Below are positions 59,578 through 64,000 of a stretch of DNA of 64,000 nucleotides, piece after piece. The stretch lies in the NCBI RefSeq assembly GCF_009727055.1, contig NC_052349.1, positions 92,464,902 through 92,528,901 on the forward strand, written 5' to 3'. The notes beneath the pieces were generated by a model, which ran no database searches, had not been told where the DNA came from, and saw only the letters and a program-made list of their open reading frames with translations. Within the stretch, counting starts at the first letter, position 1; every line of letters begins with the position of its first letter. A program made the position numbers and the translations under genes. The stretch is from Benincasa hispida (lineage: Eukaryota > Streptophyta > Magnoliopsida > Cucurbitales > Cucurbitaceae).

Positions 59578-61779
59578 TAAAGGTGTAACGTTTTTTTTCT
59601 TATTTTATTAAATAATATATCCCTAATATCGTGCTCCTTCTCGATTTCTTTACACGCCCAAACCCTAATTCCTAATTCCTAGGACCTTGCTTACTTCTCC
59701 TTCTCGATCTCCTTCACCTTTCTTCACACGCTGTCGATCTCCTTCACCTTTCTTCGCTCGTCGTCGCTCGTTATTCACCTCTCTTCGCTCTCCATCGATC
59801 TCCTTCCCATGTCCTTCGATCTCCTTCACGCCGTCGATCTCCTTCTCTTCTGTGAGAGGTGATTATTTAAACCTCTGATCATTTGCAACTCTTTTCATGT
59901 TTGAGCAGTGTTATTTGCAACCTCTTATCATTCACAACTCCTTTCATGTTTGAGTAGTGTTGGAATTTTGAGCAATGTTATTTGCAACCTTTGAGTAGTG
60001 TTGGAAAGCAGTGTTTAAGTTCTTTTTTCCTTTCCATATACATTCTTTCACAAAACCATTTATAGTGTTATTCTGAATAATCTTTGATTTCAAATGATAA
60101 AAAAAGCAAGTGAAAATTTTGATACAATGTAAACTATATACATATTTGTAAGCAAATTTCTTTTGAATTTATCATTTAGCTTGTAAAATGAGTTTATTAT
60201 GTTGATGACATTTTGTTCATTTGATTTTGGTTGCTACAGTTTTTTAAGGATAGAACCAAAGGGGAAGGGGAAATTTTATTAGGAGTGTTAATTACTCAAC
60301 AGATGATGTATATTTTACTTTTTCTTATATAAATTCGCAATTTCTATGAATTATCTTAATGGCATTAATTTGACTTCTCAATTGTTGTTTGTGATAATGC
60401 CTGATTGAATAAAACCCAATATTTTTAGTAGAGAGTGTGAGATTGTTGGATGGTTAGGGTTGATAATTGAAGTCATTTTTAGCTTGCCCACTTGAGGAAA
60501 TGACATCTCCCAAACTTATAGATTAAGCCCTCTGGTCAAACTAGTAGGATAATTTTGATTCCTTTTGCTAAATGATGGAGAACTCTGATGATATTGAGGC
60601 TTGAATTCAACAGACTCTAAATCTTTGTTTGGTTTTTGTGAGTCATTATCAAGTGTGAGCTTCTAGAGATTGAAAGGGCCAAACAAGTAAGAAAGATGAA
60701 AGTTTCTTTTTCTTTTTCCTTTTCATAAAACATGGAAAATGAGGTGATGTTATTATGCAGCAGTTATCAATGTAGCTCCTAATTGGTATGCCTCTTTTAT
60801 TTTGCTTAATAGATGTGTGAACTAATTGGATATTGGTTTCACTATCTCGTTTTCTCTATGATTAATTCGCTTGAATTAAAGAGTGCAAAACTTTGGATTG
60901 TTAGTGAAAGTATTTTTAGCTTTTGAGTTTGCTTGTTCTATTGCATAATTTTGAATTAAAACATTTGTTGCTTTCAGTTAGATTTACTTGTATTTTCTGA
61001 ACACCAACTTCTTACTTTATTATTCAGAATAACCCTGAAAATTTTGTTTTTGGCTTTTCTTTTCATCATAGGGAACTGAGTCCTTGATATTTGACTCATA
61101 TAAAATTCTAAGGACACGATTTTTTGTGATATTTGTTTTTGATTCAATACTTGATTTTGAGGTGAAGTTTTTCATTTGTTAGGTTCAAATTTGACGTGTA
61201 AGTCTAAATTTTGATTCTTAGGGCTTGGGAAAGAAGATAGGAGATTGCATTGGACGTTTTTTAAGAAGGTTTGACAAGTGGAGAAGGTGCACCCAACGTA
61301 AAAAGAGACTTCATAAAAACATTATAATAACAAGGACAAGGTTTAAATATTTTATTAAGATGGCTTATTCTTAAAAGTTCTAGTTGTTCTAAATTTGTTC
61401 ATGTGTCATTATTTTACAATTTCATAATTTTATGCTTTTAAATTTCTTCCGTTGTTTTATTATTTTTTTGGTAGATTAAGTTGCTATTTTTACAATCATG
61501 ATAAGTCATGGATGAAATGGAATAGATGTCAGTTGAGTATGGTTAGGGGTCGGTGTTTTATTAAAAATGGTCTACAAACATTTCAAATATACCGAATATC
61601 ATGAGTTGTCCATGTTTGAAGTGTGTTATGCAAAGACTCTAGATGTGAACAAAATAACGAGAACACTTATTTTTTAATGATACAGATCAAAGTTTTCAGA
61701 CATGGATTTTTCATAGTGAATCATTACTGATTAAGAGAAACAATGAAAATGTGTCTACTTAGTGAAGAGAGACGAAGTT
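59578..61779 (+). other. CACTA 5' non-coding region
   Basis: No convincing gene. 59697-59850 is a degenerate tandem array of TCGATCTCCTTCACC. 59885-60005 repeats a TTTCATGTTTGAGYAGTGTT unit. The rest is AT-rich and may hold untranslated exons and introns. Confidence 0.55.
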
Positions 61780-63960
61780 GATGATATTGATGTTGATGTG
61801 ATGACACAATTGGAATTGTTTGAGGCTGCATACAATAACTATTTTTAGTGTGAAAATCTGATAATTTTGAAGAATTATTAGATGATGCGAAGAAACCATT
61901 GTACCCAAATTGTAAAACTTTTTCCAAAATATCTACATTGGTAAAGTTATATAATTTAAAACCTAATTTGGATGGAGCGATAAGAGTTTCACTGAGTTGT
62001 TGGAATTAATTCATGACATGTTACCTAGTCCTAATAAAATTTCAACTTCTACTTATGAAGCAGAAAAGATGTTGGGTACTCTTGGAATGAAGTACGAGAA
62101 GATTCATGCATGTAGAAACGATTGTTGTTTGTTTAGAAAAGAACTCTCTAATGCAAATGTATACCCCATTTGTGGTACGTCAAGATGGAAGCTTCAAAAA
62201 AATTTAAACAAAAGGGCTAAGAATATCCCAGCAAAAGTGATGTGGTATTTCTCCCCAATTCCAAGATTTGAAAGAATGTTTCGAAGTAAAGAAACAGCAA
62301 GTTTATTGACGTGTCATGCTAAAAAAAAGAAATAAATGGTTTATTAAAACATCCAAAGATGCCCTATTGTGGAAAAAAATAGACAATTTGTGGCCAGAGT
62401 TTGGGTTAGAACCTAGAAATCTTCATTTTGCTCTTTCGAAAGATGGGGTAAATCCACATGGAGATCTTAGTAATAGATATAGTTGTTGGCCAGTGATGTT
62501 AGTGACGTACAATCTACCTCCATGGTTGTGCATAAGCAAAATTTTTTTATGTTGACTGCATTAATATCTGGTCCTAAACAACCAGAAAATGACATAGATG
62601 TTTATTTAGCTTTGTTAGTAGATGACTTGAAAAAGTTTTGGAAAGATGGGGTAGAATATTACGATGCATATGAAGAACAACATTTCATGCTTAAAGCCAT
62701 TTTATTATGGACCATTAATGATTTTTCTACGTATGGTAACTTGTGTGGTTGTACAGTTAAAGGATATCATGTATGTCCAATTTGTGGAGAGAATACTTCA
62801 TCCACTTATTTACCAAAAAGGAAAAGGATGGTATATCTCGGGCATCACAAGTTTCTACCCCGCCATCATCCATATAGGAAACAAAAGAAAGCGTTTAATG
62901 GCGCACAAGAATTAGAATTTGGTCCAAAACCATTGAGTGGGGAAGAAATTCTTGCAGAAACAAGTAAGTATCAATATTTATTTGGTAAGAAAAGTATCAA
63001 AGAAAAGAACAGTGGAGATAGCATTTCAACTTATTGGAAGAAAAAATCTATTCTTTTGAGTTAGAATACTGGAAGTATCTTGACGTGTGACATTGTTTAG
63101 ACGTGATGCATATTGAAAAGAATGTATGTGCAAATCTTATTGGCACTGAACATTAGATCAGAGTTAGCCCCTCAAGTAGGAGAGAAAAAAGTCTTTTTAC
63201 CTCCCGCATGTTATACATTAACACGAGCTGAGAAATTGAGCTTTTGTAAGGTACTATCAGAAATTAATGCACCTGAAGGCTATTCATCGAACATTCAAAG
63301 TTTAGGGTCACTCACATATTTGAAACTTTACGGACTTAAGTCGCATGACCATCACGTTCTTATGCAACAATTATTTCCGGTAGCCATTCGTGATATTTTA
63401 CCCAAACATGTAAGACTTGCAATTACTCGCCTATGCTTCTTCTTTAATGTTATATGTTGCAAGGTGATCGATTCATTTCAGTTAAAGAGTATGCAAGAGG
63501 ATATTGTTATCACTCTATGCCTCTTAGAGAAGTATTTTCCGCCATCATTCTTCACAATAATGGTACACCTTGTAGTGCATCTCGTATGAGAAGTTGAGTT
63601 TTGTGGACCTGTTTATTTGAGGTGGATGTATCCTTTTGAACAATACATGAGTGTTGAAAACTTCTGTATGAAATAGAAATCAACCAGAAGGATGTGTTAG
63701 AGAAAATTATATTGTTGAAGAGATTATAGAGTTTTGTTCTAAATTCATATCTGGTGTTAATTCTATTGGGCTAAACTCATCAACAAAGAAAGCAAATTCA
63801 AACATTGATAGAGCATTGTTAGCTACTTCTTTTATCAGATTGAGTAAGGATGAGTTGGATCAAGCTCATCTTTATGTCATTCAAAATGTAAATGATATTC
63901 TTTCTTACGTCGAGTATGTAGATCTTCATCTTATTCTTGTTTTAGGTTACTTGATTATTC
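61780..63960 (+). pseudogene. CACTA transposase, Tnp2 family with DUF4218-like end
   Basis: Tnp2-type transposase, which cuts the element at its ends. In order: LELFEAAYNNYF (61810-61848, stop), EELLDDAKKPLYPNCKTFSK (from 61871), then DMLPSPNKISTSTYEAEKML and MKYEKIHACRNDCCLF (62010-62140), the CxxC at 62165, AKVMWYFSPIPRFERMF (62238-62285). The frame shifts at the A8 run 62321-62328 to WKKIDNLWPEFGLEPRN and SNRYSCWPVMLVTYNLPPWL, and again near 62535 to LTALISGPKQPENDIDVYLA, TINDFSTYGNLCGCTVKGYH and CPICGE (62540-62800). DVMHIEKNVCANL is at 63103, then a DUF4218-like segment (CYTLTRAEKLSFCKVL, DILPKHVRLAITRLC) to about 63590, with weaker matches to 63960. Three or more shifts suggest a dead copy, though introns could explain one. 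Confidence 0.85.
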
Positions 63961-64000
63961 AATAATCTACTAACTTTGTCATTTATAATAGGCAACATAT

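Larger units (their letters stand above)
59468..64000 (+). mobile_element. CACTA (En/Spm) DNA transposon, 5' part
   Basis: Starts CACTAGAAGAAATTC, one base from the common CACTACAAGAAA terminal repeat. A subterminal inverted repeat follows, then a non-coding leader and a Tnp2-type transposase on the same strand. The element runs past the window end. It interrupts a Copia pol gene. The 3-bp left flank is CTA; the right end is outside, so the target duplication cannot be tested. Confidence 0.8.

Noticed and set aside
59687..59878. Ser/Pro/Arg-rich 63-residue protein
   Set aside because: The frame is a by-product of the TCGATCTCCTTCACC tandem array.

Overview
The window is plant nuclear DNA: AT-rich, with no operons, and built almost entirely from broken LTR retrotransposons plus the 5' part of a CACTA DNA transposon. 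The recurring Copia gag-pol and the LTRs starting TGTTGGRRTTRATGCCCTAAA-like are of a type common in Cucurbitaceae; that placement is inference from recall, not from a search. I found no intact host gene, tRNA, rRNA or CRISPR. Every long coding signal is transposon-derived and carries stops or frameshifts, as expected of old, silenced, probably pericentromeric DNA.

Layout. 1-12.7 kb: two copies of one Copia 5' end (LTR tail, primer-binding site, long leader). The first is split by a minus-strand Gypsy solo LTR that itself holds a Copia solo LTR; between the copies lie inverted LTR remnants. 12.7-23.4 kb: broken Copia gag-protease, LTRs, a Gypsy solo LTR and a Copia RT-RNase H remnant with its 3' LTR. 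23.4-26.3 kb: a chromovirus-like LTR split by a solo LTR. 26.4-48.2 kb: one minus-strand Athila/Tat-like Gypsy element (RT end, RNase H, integrase, plant-transposon protein, 3' LTR) opened by four insertion blocks: a solo LTR in integrase, a solo LTR downstream, a Copia complex, and an almost complete Tekay/Del-like Gypsy element (28,965-37,879). 48.5-57.4 kb: another Copia pol with its 3' LTR, holding a solo LTR of the same family, then further Copia LTRs. 57.4-59.5 kb: probable LINE and minus-strand Copia remnants. 59.5-64 kb: CACTA terminal repeat and a frameshifted Tnp2-type transposase running off the window.

Labels are mine: Cop-A, Cop-B = Copia LTR families; Gyp-C, D, F, G = Gypsy LTR families; E = Tekay-like LTR; H = a second chromovirus-like LTR. 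Insertion order is read from target-site duplications (TSDs), several of them exact 5-bp matches.

The most consequential observation is that two copies of the Illumina Nextera mate-pair junction sequence sit at 40,842-40,879 and 41,135-41,172, the second followed by an exact 86-bp duplication. That stretch is an assembly artefact and should not be read as biology. Among real patterns, the best are the datable nest of insertions with reading frames that resume across removed elements, palindromic ACGATCGT-type arrays shared by several Copia LTRs and leaders, and a conserved inverted repeat at the 5' tip of several Gypsy LTR families.
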